Assembly (NCBI GenBank): GCA_005502805.1
Contig: SCMY01000001.1
Span: 682,001 to 746,000, forward strand
Direction: 5' to 3'
Length of the DNA stretch: 64,000 nt
Source: Rhizobiales bacterium 2SD
GTDB taxonomy: Bacteria; Pseudomonadota; Alphaproteobacteria; Rhizobiales; Beijerinckiaceae
In this document: positions 46,854 through 55,246 of the stretch, piece after piece
Numbering within the stretch: the first letter of the stretch is position 1
Layout: the number at the start of each line of letters is the position of its first letter
The notes under the pieces: generated by a model
Database searches by the model: none
Seen by the model: the letters and a program-made list of their open reading frames with translations, nothing else
What the model was told of the DNA's origin: nothing
Program-made: the position numbers and the translations under genes

Positions 46854-46882
46854 TTGACGGCGGCACTGAACGGGTTCTATCT
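46854..46882 (+). promoter_or_regulatory. Putative promoter of the Rbs-type sugar operon
   Basis: A -35 TTGACG (46854-46859) and CTATCT (46877-46882), 17 bases apart, fit the alphaproteobacterial housekeeping pattern (TTGACGS and a CTA-type -10). The binding-protein start is about 95 bases further on. Confidence 0.55.
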
Positions 46883-46906
46883 CTTTCGGAAATAGATACC
46901 AGTATA

Positions 46907-46920
46907 TGAAATAAATTTCA
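46907..46920. promoter_or_regulatory. Palindromic operator candidate downstream of the promoter
   Basis: TGAAATAAATTTCA is a perfect inverted repeat (TGAAAT-AA-ATTTCA) about 25 bases after the -10, well placed for repression by the SorC-family regulator encoded in the operon (inference). Confidence 0.5.
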
Positions 46921-46975
46921 AGCTGGTTACGACGACGCCGAAGATCGGTTCGGCGTCGAGCTCCGGAGGGGACAC

Positions 46976-48022
46976 ATGCGCATCAAGGAATTGGCTCGGA
47001 CTTTGACGTTGACGGTCGCCGCAGGTCTTGGCCTGTCGCTTGCTTTGGGACATGGCGCAGCGGCGCAGACCCCCGCGCAGTTTCGCTGCAAGGAGGGCGA
47101 GACCTACTACATGAACGTGATGGTCTCAGGCGTGGAATACTGGTTCCCCGTCTACGAGATGTTCAAGCAGGCGGCGCAGTCGCTCGGCTGCAAGACCGCC
47201 TATACCGGCACGCCGGAATACGACGTCACCAAGCAGATCGCGAGCTTCGACCAGATCCTGGCGAAGAAGCCGGCCGGCATCCTCGTGCATCCGATGAATT
47301 CGGACCCGTTCATCGAGCCGATCAACCGCGCGACCGCCTCGGGTGTTCCGGTCGTGACCTTCGCGGCCGACTCGCCGAACAGCAAGCGCGTCTCCTACGT
47401 CACCTCGGACAATGACCGCGAAGGCTCCTATGCCGCCGACGTGATCGCCAAGGCGATGGGCGGCAAGGGCGAGTACGGCATTCTCGAGAATCCCGGGCAG
47501 GACAATCACGACAGGCGCGTCGCCGCCTTCGTCAAGCGGATGGGTGAGAAGCATCCGGGCATCAAGCTCGTCGCCCGCGCACCGTCCAACCAGGACCCGA
47601 CCAAGGCCTACAACGCCGTGCTGAGCATGGCGCAGGCCAATCCCAATCTCGGCGCGCTGTTCATGCCGGAGGCCAATTCGGCGCTGGGCGCGGCGCAGGC
47701 GGCGCAGGAACTCGGCGGCAAGATCAAGGTCATGAACGCCGACGTGAACGGCAAGATCCTCGACATGATCAAGAGCGGCCAGGTCTTCGGGGCGATCAAC
47801 CCGAACCAGGGCATGCAGGGCTATATGGGCTTCATGCTGCTGTTCATGGCGGCCCATCCCGAATTGATCGATCCGATGAACGACTACAAGCGCTCGGGCT
47901 TCAACCCGATGAGCGTGCCCTTCGTCGACAACGGCTTCGCCGTCGTCACCAAGGACAATGCCGACGATTTCTACTGGGACGCCTATCTGAAGCGTCGTGG
48001 CACCAAGGGCATCAAGGAATAA
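46976..48022 (+). CDS. Rbs-type sugar ABC transporter binding protein
   Basis: A 348-residue periplasmic protein with a signal peptide (1 to about 30, 'GHGAAAQ') and a Peripla_BP_4 (ribose-type) fold: 'NVMVSGVEYWFPVYEMFKQAAQSLGC', 'QIASFDQILAKKPAGILVHPMN', 'GVPVVTFAADSPNS', 'SYVTSDNDREGSYAADVI' and 'GALFMPEANSALGAAQAAQELG' (the longer ones quoted across neighbouring segments). GGAGGGG precedes the ATG. It opens an operon of import and sugar/polyol catabolism genes; a sugar or polyol ligand is likely but unidentified. Confidence 0.92.
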   Translation: MRIKELARTLTLTVAAGLGLSLALGHGAAAQTPAQFRCKEGETYYMNVMVSGVEYWFPVYEMFKQAAQSLGCKTAYTGTPEYDVTKQIASFDQILAKKPAGILVHPMNSDPFIEPINRATASGVPVVTFAADSPNSKRVSYVTSDNDREGSYAADVIAKAMGGKGEYGILENPGQDNHDRRVAAFVKRMGEKHPGIKLVARAPSNQDPTKAYNAVLSMAQANPNLGALFMPEANSALGAAQAAQELGGKIKVMNADVNGKILDMIKSGQVFGAINPNQGMQGYMGFMLLFMAAHPELIDPMNDYKRSGFNPMSVPFVDNGFAVVTKDNADDFYWDAYLKRRGTKGIKE

Positions 48023-48090
48023 GCTCGAGCCCTCCCCCGGCGGAGTGTGGTTTCGCTCCGCCGCTCTCCTCCCTTGCGACGAGCCATGCC

Positions 48091-49605
48091 ATGCCACCCC
48101 TCGCTCTCGAAGTCCGCAATGTCAGCAAGAGCTTCGGCCCGGTGCGTGCGCTCGACGGCGTCAGCTTCTCGCTACGCAAGGGTGAAGTGCACGCGCTGAT
48201 GGGCGAGAACGGAGCCGGCAAATCGACGTTGATGAACATCATCGACGGCATCCTCAGGCCCGATGGTGGTGAGATCCTGGTCGATGGCCGCTCCGTCGAG
48301 ATCGCCTCGCCGCAGAAGGCGCATGAGCTCGGTATCGGGCTGGTGCATCAGGAAATCGCGCTCTGCCCGGACATCTCGGTCGCCGAGAACATCTCGATGG
48401 CGGCGACCAACAGCCGGAGCGCCTGGCTGATGGATTATCGCGAGCTGCGCCAGCGTGCCGGCACGATCCTCGCCTCGCTCGCCGACATCGATCCGCAGGC
48501 GCTGGTCGGGGAACTGTCGATCTCGGAGCAGCAGATCGTCGAAATCGCCAAGGCACTGGCGCTCGACTGCTCGATCCTGATCCTCGACGAGCCGACAGCC
48601 GCATTGACCGAACGCGAGGCCGGCAAGCTCTTCGGGATCATCGCGCAACTCAAGGCGCGCGGCATCAGCATCATCTATATCAGCCACCGCATGGCCGAGG
48701 TCTTCGCGCATTGCGACCGGATCAGCGTGCTGCGTGACGGGCGCTATATCTGCACCGAGGAGGTCGCGGCGACGACGCAGGAGGAGATCGTCCGGCGCAT
48801 GGTTGGCCGCCATCTCGGCGACATCTACCCGGCGAAGAATCCCGGCAGCATCGATGCTCCAGTTCTGATGGCGGTCAGCGGCCTCAGCGATAGCGATCGC
48901 GTCCGTGACGTCTCCTTCGAGCTGCGCCGCGGCGAGGTTCTCGGCATCGCCGGGCTGATCGGTGCCGGCCGCACCGAGATCGCCCTCGGCATCTGCGGAC
49001 TGAACCGCCTCACCGCCGGCAAGGTCGAGTTCGAGGGCCGCGAGGTGACGCCACGCAGTTATGCCGAGAGCATCGCCAACGGCATCGTCTACCTCTCCGA
49101 GGACCGCAAGGGCGCCGGTGTCTTCGTCGACCTGCCGATCGCGGTGAACGTCTCGGCACTGGCCATCGACCGCGTCGCGAGCGCCGGATTCGTCAGCCGC
49201 GCCAAGGAACAGGCGCAGGCCAAGAGCCTCGCCGATCAGCTCCGGTTGAAGCGCGGGTCGCTCGATGACGCCGCTTCGACCCTGTCCGGCGGCAATCAGC
49301 AGAAGGTCGCGCTCGCCAAGCTGCTCTCGGTCTGTCCGAAGGCGATCATCCTGGATGAGCCGACGCGCGGCGTCGACATCGGCGCCAAGGCCGAGATCCA
49401 CCGCATCCTGCGAGAGCTCGCGAGCGGCGGCACCGGCATCGTCGCGATCTCGTCGGAGCTGCCGGAACTGATCGGCCTGTGCGACCGCGTCCTCGTCGTG
49501 CACGAGGGTCGCATCGCCGGCGAGGTCTCGGGCGATGAACTCAACGAAGAAGCGATCATGCGGCTCGCCTCCGGGCTTGCGATCGAAGGGCAGGAAGCGA
49601 GATGA
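48091..49605 (+). CDS. Rbs-type sugar ABC transporter ATPase (double NBD)
   Basis: A 504-residue protein with two fused nucleotide-binding domains, as in RbsA/MglA/XylG. The first has Walker A 'GENGAGKST', signature 'LSISEQQIVEIAKAL' and Walker B 'ILILDEPTAALT'. The second has a degenerate P-loop 'GLIGAGRTE', signature 'LSGGNQQKVALAKLL' and 'AIILDEPTRGVDIGAK'. This asymmetry is normal for the CUT2 family. The next gene overlaps its end by 4 bases. Confidence 0.94.
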   Translation: MPPLALEVRNVSKSFGPVRALDGVSFSLRKGEVHALMGENGAGKSTLMNIIDGILRPDGGEILVDGRSVEIASPQKAHELGIGLVHQEIALCPDISVAENISMAATNSRSAWLMDYRELRQRAGTILASLADIDPQALVGELSISEQQIVEIAKALALDCSILILDEPTAALTEREAGKLFGIIAQLKARGISIIYISHRMAEVFAHCDRISVLRDGRYICTEEVAATTQEEIVRRMVGRHLGDIYPAKNPGSIDAPVLMAVSGLSDSDRVRDVSFELRRGEVLGIAGLIGAGRTEIALGICGLNRLTAGKVEFEGREVTPRSYAESIANGIVYLSEDRKGAGVFVDLPIAVNVSALAIDRVASAGFVSRAKEQAQAKSLADQLRLKRGSLDDAASTLSGGNQQKVALAKLLSVCPKAIILDEPTRGVDIGAKAEIHRILRELASGGTGIVAISSELPELIGLCDRVLVVHEGRIAGEVSGDELNEEAIMRLASGLAIEGQEAR

Positions 49606-50672
49606 GCGTGGCCAGCGGATTGAACGAAGAGCTGCGTCCGGCCGCGGCGCGGGAGGCGACCGGCGGCGGCTGGCGCAGCATCGCCAGCATGCGCGAATTC
49701 GGCCTGCTGCTAATCATCCTGGCGCTCTGCGTCGTGATGAGCTTCGCCTCGCCCTATTTCCTGAGCTGGGGCAATTTCCGGGCGATGCTGATGTCCTTCT
49801 CGATCGAGGGCATCGTCGTGGTCGGCATGACCGTGCTCCTGATCGTCGGCGCGATCGACCTTTCGGTCGGTTCGGTCGTCTGCTTCGCCATGGTGGTCGC
49901 CGGCACGGCCTTCCTCGCCGGCATCGACCCCTGGTCGGCGAGCCTTGTGGGCATCGCAGCCAGCGCCCTCGTCGGTATCGCGATGGCCTCCTTCGTCACG
50001 GCGATCGGACTGCATTCCTTCATCGTTTCGCTGGCCTTCATGGTGATCGTGCGGGGCCTCTGCCTCGCCATCACCGACGGCAGGCCTCTGTCGCTGTTCT
50101 CCCTGCCGCCGGGCTTCAAGTTCATCGGCCAGGGCACGGTGCCGCTCGACCTGCGCTTCCTCGGTTTCGCCCAGGTCTACGACGTGCCGGTCGTGATCCT
50201 GATCTTTCTCGTCGTGGTCGTCGTCTTCGATCTCCTGCTGCGCAAGGCGACCGTGTTCCGCAAGGTGTTCTACACCGGCAGCAACGAGAAGGCGGCGCAG
50301 TATTCCGGCATCCGCACCAACCGGGTGAAGTTCTTCTGCATCGTGCTGTGCTCGACCCTCTCGGGCGTTGCCGGCGTGCTCTACATGGCCCGCTTCGGCG
50401 CCGCGCCGCCGACCTTCGGCGTCGGCATGGAGCTCAACATCATCGCTGCGGCGGTGATCGGCGGCGCCAGCCTCAAGGGCGGCTCCGGCACCATCCTGGG
50501 CGCGATCCTCGGCATCGCCCTGCTCTCGGTGGTCTCGAGCTCGCTGACCCTGCTCGACGTGCCGCCGGTCTGGCAGGATGTGATCCGCGGCGTGATCCTG
50601 CTCGCAGCCGTCACGATCGACCACCTCCTCCACACCCGCAAGCGCGCCCGCGGCGCTGTCCGCGCTGGCTGA
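49602..50672 (+). CDS. Rbs-type sugar ABC transporter permease
   Basis: A 356-residue CUT2 permease with about nine hydrophobic segments and the family signature 'GMTVLLIVGAIDLSVGSVV', together with 'NEKAAQYSGIRTNRVKF' and 'GMELNIIAAAVIGGASLKGGSGT' (two segments). It completes the importer encoded by the two preceding genes. Only one permease gene is present, so the channel is probably a homodimer. Confidence 0.93.
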   Translation: MSVASGLNEELRPAAAREATGGGWRSIASMREFGLLLIILALCVVMSFASPYFLSWGNFRAMLMSFSIEGIVVVGMTVLLIVGAIDLSVGSVVCFAMVVAGTAFLAGIDPWSASLVGIAASALVGIAMASFVTAIGLHSFIVSLAFMVIVRGLCLAITDGRPLSLFSLPPGFKFIGQGTVPLDLRFLGFAQVYDVPVVILIFLVVVVVFDLLLRKATVFRKVFYTGSNEKAAQYSGIRTNRVKFFCIVLCSTLSGVAGVLYMARFGAAPPTFGVGMELNIIAAAVIGGASLKGGSGTILGAILGIALLSVVSSSLTLLDVPPVWQDVIRGVILLAAVTIDHLLHTRKRARGAVRAG

Positions 50673-50683
50673 ACGAGTTCGTC

Positions 50684-51667
50684 ATGGCCTCCCATTCCAA
50701 CGACGATTTCGAACGCTTGCGGAAGATCCATCGCGTGCTGGTGATGCACTACGTGGAGGGCCTCAGCCAGGCCGAGATCGCCAAACGTACCGGCCTCTCG
50801 CACCCGACCGTCAACCGGCTGGTCAAGGAGGGGCACGAGCGCGGCTATGTGCAGATCTCCGTGCGTTCACCCCTGCAATCGCTGTTCGCGCTCGAGGAGC
50901 AACTCGCAGCCGCTGGCGCGCTGAAGGAGGCGATCGTCACGCCGACGGTCTCCGACCAGGAAGAGGTCAACCTGACCACGGTCGGCCGGGCAGCGGCCGA
51001 GTTCCTGCTGTCGAACCTCCGGGATGGCGACACGATCTGCGTCTCGGGCGGGCGCGGCGTCGATGCGGTGATCCAGGCGCTCGCGCCGAACCGGGCCTAT
51101 GACGTCACCGTCGTGCCGGCGACCGGCGGCATCCAGGGCGAATACTTCACCGACGTGAACCATCTGGCGGCGCAGCTCGCCCACAAGCTCCAGGGCAAGG
51201 CCTTCCAGATCCATGCGCCGGTCTTTGCCGCCTCGCGCGAAGAGCGCGACGTGCTGCTCTCCTTGCAGTCGGTGCGCGAGGTGCTGGCCCGGGCCCGCGA
51301 CGCGGCGATCGCGGTAACCGGCATCGGCTCGGTCCTGGCCGACCGCTCGACCTATCTCAGCCTGCGCACGATGGGGCCCGGCACCGAGAGCGAACTGGCG
51401 CGGCTGGGTGCCGCCGGCGAGCTCGTCGCGCATCTGCTCGATCGCCGCGGCCAGCTTTGCGACTACCCGCTGAACGAACGCGTGATCGGCCTGACACTCG
51501 ACGAGCTCAAGGCGATCCCGCTGGCGATCGGCGTCTGCGCCGGAGCGCGCAAGGCGGCGCCGGCCGCCAGCGCCCTGCGTGGCGGCTTCCTCGACGTGCT
51601 GGCGACCGACGAGTCCACCGGCAACGCGATCATCGATGTCTTGAAGGACGAAACCCATGGCAACTGA
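50684..51667 (+). CDS. SorC-family transcriptional regulator
   Basis: A 327-residue regulator. The N-terminal helix-turn-helix (about 10-55) contains 'LSQAEIAKRTGLSHPTVNRL', and the rest is the sugar-phosphate-binding domain of the SorC/DeoR type ('DTICVSGGRGVDAVIQALAP', 'VVPATGGIQGEYFTDVNHLAAQLA' over two segments, 'VTGIGSVLADRSTYLS'). Relatives include EryD and LsrR, which control erythritol and AI-2 operons and respond to phosphorylated intermediates. It starts 11 bases after the permease gene and overlaps the aldo/keto reductase start by 11 bases. The palindrome upstream of the operon is its likely target. Confidence 0.92.
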   Translation: MASHSNDDFERLRKIHRVLVMHYVEGLSQAEIAKRTGLSHPTVNRLVKEGHERGYVQISVRSPLQSLFALEEQLAAAGALKEAIVTPTVSDQEEVNLTTVGRAAAEFLLSNLRDGDTICVSGGRGVDAVIQALAPNRAYDVTVVPATGGIQGEYFTDVNHLAAQLAHKLQGKAFQIHAPVFAASREERDVLLSLQSVREVLARARDAAIAVTGIGSVLADRSTYLSLRTMGPGTESELARLGAAGELVAHLLDRRGQLCDYPLNERVIGLTLDELKAIPLAIGVCAGARKAAPAASALRGGFLDVLATDESTGNAIIDVLKDETHGN

Positions 51668-52649
51668 CCAGCAATCACGCCCGATGAGCAAGAGCGCGGT
51701 GAACGCGAGCGCCATCGGCCTCGGCACCTGGGCGATGGGCGGCTGGATGTGGGGCGGCACCGACGAGGCCAAGGCGGTCGAGGCGATCCGCGCCTCGCTC
51801 GACGCCGGCGTCAGCCTGATCGACACCGCACCTGCCTATGGCCTCGGCAAGTCGGAGGAGATCGTCGGCGAAGCGATCGCCGGCCGCCGTTCCGAGGTGG
51901 TGCTCGCGACGAAATGCGGCCTCGTCTGGCATACCGACAAGGGCAACCACTTCTTCGACGAGCATGGCCAGCGCGTCCATCGCCATCTTGGCCGCGACTC
52001 GATCCTGCACGAGGTCGAGCAGAGCCTGCGCCGCCTGCGCACCGACTATATCGACCTCTACATCACCCATTGGCAGGACCCGACGACGCCGATCGCCGAG
52101 ACCATGGCCACGCTGCTGGAGCTGAAGCAGCAAGGCACGATCCGGGCGATCGGGGTGAGCAATGTCAGCCCCGAGGAGCTGAAGGCCTATCTCGCCATCG
52201 GCCCGGTCGATGCCATCCAGGAGCGCTACAACATGCTCGATCGGGAGATCGAGACGACGCTGCTGCCGATCTGCCGGACGCATGACGTCGCGACGCTGAG
52301 CTATTCCTCGCTGGCGCTCGGCCTGCTCTCCGGCAAGATCGGGCCGGAGCGGGTCTTCTCCGGCGACGACCTGCGCAAGGACGATCCGCGCTTTGCGCCC
52401 GAGAGCCTGAAGCGCATCGCCGCCTTCCTCGCCGAGATCGCCCCGATCGCGGCAGCGCATGATGCGACTGCAGCCCAGCTCGTGATCGCCTGGACCATCG
52501 CCCAGCCCGGCATCACCTATGCCCTCTGCGGCGCCCGCGACCGGACGCAGGCGGTCGAGAACGCCGGCGCCGGCAGGATCGTATTGTCGGCTGCGGAGCT
52601 GCGCCGCGTCGACGAGGCGATCGTGCGCCATCTGCCCAAGGCAGCCTGA
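51657..52649 (+). CDS. Aldo/keto reductase
   Basis: A 330-residue NADPH-dependent oxidoreductase with the full catalytic tetrad: Asp56 and Tyr61 in 'SLIDTAPAYGLGKSEE', Lys86 in 'VVLATKCGL' and His138 in 'DLYITHWQDP'. The barrel end has 'VIAWTIAQPGITYALCGARDRTQAVENAGA' (two segments). It probably interconverts a sugar aldehyde/ketone and a polyol within the pathway of this operon. The ATG at 51657 overlaps the regulator gene; an ATG at 51684 would shorten it by 9 residues. Confidence 0.92.
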   Translation: MATDQQSRPMSKSAVNASAIGLGTWAMGGWMWGGTDEAKAVEAIRASLDAGVSLIDTAPAYGLGKSEEIVGEAIAGRRSEVVLATKCGLVWHTDKGNHFFDEHGQRVHRHLGRDSILHEVEQSLRRLRTDYIDLYITHWQDPTTPIAETMATLLELKQQGTIRAIGVSNVSPEELKAYLAIGPVDAIQERYNMLDREIETTLLPICRTHDVATLSYSSLALGLLSGKIGPERVFSGDDLRKDDPRFAPESLKRIAAFLAEIAPIAAAHDATAAQLVIAWTIAQPGITYALCGARDRTQAVENAGAGRIVLSAAELRRVDEAIVRHLPKAA

Positions 52650-52665
52650 GAAGCATCCAGAGACC

Positions 52666-54459
52666 ATGATGGCCCAGGATCGTGCAGAGCGGATCGACGC
52701 CTTGCGTCGCAAGGGGCGTGCCCAGGTGCTCGTCGTCGGTGGCGGCATCAACGGCATCAGCACCTTCCGCGAGCTTGCGCTCAACGGCGTCGACGTCGTG
52801 CTGGTCGAGCGCGGCGACTTCATGAGCGGGGCGAGCTCCGCCCCCTCGCGCATGATCCATGGCGGCCTGCGCTACATGGAGAATGGCGAGTTTGCGCTGG
52901 TCAGGGAATCGCTGCATGAGCGCAACCTGCTGCTGGCCAACGCGCCGCATCTCGTCAGCCCGCTGCCGACGCTGATCCCGGTGGTCGACCGCTTCTCCGG
53001 CGTGGTCGGCGCCGTGCGCCGCTTCCTCGGTGGCAAGGAGACGGCTGGCGCCCGTGGCGCCCTGATCATCAAGCTCGGACTTTCGCTCTACGATCTCTAC
53101 GCCGGCCGTGACAGCGGCGTGCCGCGCCACAGTTTCTTCGGTGGCCGCGAGACGCGGCGGCGCTGGCCGGCGCTACGCACCGACATCGTCGGCAGCGCGC
53201 TCTATTATGATGCCAGGATCAGCCATCCCGAGCGGCTCGGCATCGAACTTGTTCTCGACAGCGAGCAGGCCTCGCCTCAGGCACTGGCGCTCAACCATCT
53301 CGGCCTCGTCGGGCTGGAGCCGGGCGGCGCGGTGCTCGAAGACAGCCTGACCGGCGAGCGCTTCACGCTCGACGCCGAGATCATCGTCAACGCGACCGGC
53401 GCCTGGATCGATCTGACCAATCAGGAGCTGGCCGGGAAGGCACCGCGATTGATCGGCGGTACCAAGGGCTCGCATCTCGTCATCGCCAACCAGCGCCTTT
53501 ACGAGGCGATCGGCGAGACGATGATCTACTTCGCCAATCGTGAGGGCCGCGTCTGCATCCTGTTCCGGCATCTCGGCCAGGTGCTGGCGGGCTCGACCGA
53601 TATCAGCGTCGAGACGCCGGACGGGATCCGCTGCGAGCCTGACGAGGCCGCCTATATCCTCGCCTCGATCGCCGAGGTCTTCCCGGATATCCCGATCGCG
53701 CCGAGCGAGCTGATCTATCGCTTCTCCGGGGTGCGGCCGCTGCCACGCAGCGACCACAGTCTCAATGCCAGCATCTCGCGCGACCACAGCTGCGAGTGGC
53801 TCGAGCCGGCAGCCGGCGCGGCCCGGCCGGTGCTCAATCTGGTCGGCGGCAAATGGACGACTTTTCGCGCCTTCGGTGCTGCCGCCGCCGACATGGTCCT
53901 GACCAGGCTCGGTCTTCCGCGCCGGGCGGTGACCGAGCACAGCGCTATCGGCGGTGGCCGCGACTATCCTGCAAACGCGCATCGGCAGGCCTGGATCAAC
54001 CAGATCGCCGCGCTGGCGGGATTGAAGCGAGAGGCGGTCGAACGCTTGCTGATGCGTTATGGCACCCGCGCCGACGACCTCGCCGGCGCACTGGCTGAAC
54101 GCGGCGATCAGGCCTTGAGCACGCTACCAGCCTACGGCCATCGCGAGATCGCCTGGATTATCGAAACCGAGCGCCCGGAGACGCTGGCCGACCTCGTCTT
54201 GCGCCGTTTGACCATCGCCTTCACCGGCGAGCTCTCGCACGCCGCAGTGGTCGAACTGTCGAAGGTGATGGCGGCCGCTCGCAATTGGGACGAACGCCGA
54301 CGGCTGGCAGAATGCGCCGCCCTCTTTTCCGAACTCAACACCAACCACGGCGTCAGCGAAGCGTCGCTTCGCCGGCGCGATGCCGATCAAGGGAACAGCG
54401 ATGTACGATTCGAAGAAGGTCCGCATGAACCGGCTGTTCCACAACGGCAGGTGTCTTGA
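52666..54459 (+). CDS. GlpD-like FAD-dependent glycerol-3-phosphate dehydrogenase-family protein
   Basis: A 597-residue flavoprotein with an N-terminal Rossmann motif 'VLVVGGGINGISTFRELALNG', 'GASSAPSRMIHGGLRYMENGEF', a central DAO fold and a late 'FSGVRPLPRSD' and 'NLVGGKWTTFRAFG', all GlpD-type features. The C-terminal domain (about 390-540) fits the DAO_C region. It would oxidise a polyol phosphate and pass electrons to quinone, as GlpD and EryB do. It is longer than typical GlpD (about 500), and its last 20 or so residues come from sequence that overlaps the aldolase gene and look unconserved. Confidence 0.9.
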   Translation: MMAQDRAERIDALRRKGRAQVLVVGGGINGISTFRELALNGVDVVLVERGDFMSGASSAPSRMIHGGLRYMENGEFALVRESLHERNLLLANAPHLVSPLPTLIPVVDRFSGVVGAVRRFLGGKETAGARGALIIKLGLSLYDLYAGRDSGVPRHSFFGGRETRRRWPALRTDIVGSALYYDARISHPERLGIELVLDSEQASPQALALNHLGLVGLEPGGAVLEDSLTGERFTLDAEIIVNATGAWIDLTNQELAGKAPRLIGGTKGSHLVIANQRLYEAIGETMIYFANREGRVCILFRHLGQVLAGSTDISVETPDGIRCEPDEAAYILASIAEVFPDIPIAPSELIYRFSGVRPLPRSDHSLNASISRDHSCEWLEPAAGAARPVLNLVGGKWTTFRAFGAAAADMVLTRLGLPRRAVTEHSAIGGGRDYPANAHRQAWINQIAALAGLKREAVERLLMRYGTRADDLAGALAERGDQALSTLPAYGHREIAWIIETERPETLADLVLRRLTIAFTGELSHAAVVELSKVMAAARNWDERRRLAECAALFSELNTNHGVSEASLRRRDADQGNSDVRFEEGPHEPAVPQRQVS

Positions 54460-55246
54460 CGTCGCGATCGACCACGGCGTCTGCAACGAGCCCTCCTTCC
54501 TCGACGGGCTCGAGGATATGGGCCGGATCGTCGACGTGCTGGCTGCGGCCGGTCCCGATGCGATCCAGATGAACTACGGCCAGGCCGATCTGCTGCAGGG
54601 GCGGCCCGGCAAGGACAAGCCGGCGCTGGTCATGCGCATCGACATGGGCAACCCCTACAACGCGCTGCGTCATCGCGAGATGTGGGCGGTCCTGCAGAAC
54701 GCGCATGATCCGGTCGTGCCAGCGCTGAAGCTCGACGCCGCCTGCGTCGTGGTCAACCTGTTCATGCTGCCGGACGAGCCCGCGCTGTTCCGGCAATGCG
54801 TCGAGAACATCGCCCGCGTCCGGCAGGATTGCGAGCGCTACGGCATGCCGCTGATGATCGAGCCGCTGGTGATGCAGCCGAACAGCGCCCGCGGCGGCTA
54901 TCTCGTCGACGGCGACGCCCAGAAGATCGTCACGCTGGTGCGCCTCGCCCGCGAGATGGGCGCCGATATCATCAAGGCCGATCCGACCAGCGATCCCAGC
55001 GAGTTCGGCCGTGTCGTCGAGGCGGCGCGCTGCCCTGTGCTGGTGCGCGGCGGCGGCAAGGCCGATCTCCGGCAGGTCTTCGCCAATTCCCACGCGCTGA
55101 TGCAGCAGGGCGCGCACGGCATGGTCTATGGCCGCAACATCTATCAGCATGCCTCGCCGAGCCGCGTGGTCAGGGCGCTGATGGCGATGATCCATGACGG
55201 CGCCGACGACGAGGCCGCCTGGCGGATCTATGAGGCGCAGGGATGA
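54401..55246 (+). CDS. LsrF/DhnA-type class I aldolase
   Basis: A 281-residue DeoC/LacD-fold aldolase. 'CLDVAIDHGVCNEPSF' near the N-terminus, 'PLMIEPLVMQP', the Schiff-base Lys192 in 'GADIIKADPTSD' and 'CPVLVRGGGKAD' match LsrF/FbaB-like enzymes that cleave or transfer on phosphorylated ketoses. The start at 54401 has AAGGGA upstream; another ATG is at 54380. In either case it overlaps the GlpD-like gene by 59 bases or more. It probably splits the phosphorylated ketone made by the kinase and dehydrogenase of this operon. Confidence 0.9.
   Translation: MYDSKKVRMNRLFHNGRCLDVAIDHGVCNEPSFLDGLEDMGRIVDVLAAAGPDAIQMNYGQADLLQGRPGKDKPALVMRIDMGNPYNALRHREMWAVLQNAHDPVVPALKLDAACVVVNLFMLPDEPALFRQCVENIARVRQDCERYGMPLMIEPLVMQPNSARGGYLVDGDAQKIVTLVRLAREMGADIIKADPTSDPSEFGRVVEAARCPVLVRGGGKADLRQVFANSHALMQQGAHGMVYGRNIYQHASPSRVVRALMAMIHDGADDEAAWRIYEAQG

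Noticed and set aside
46907..46920. TGAAATAAATTTCA as another GntR-island operator
   Set aside because: The half-sites have the opposite order and spacing, and the site lies in a different operon with its own SorC regulator.
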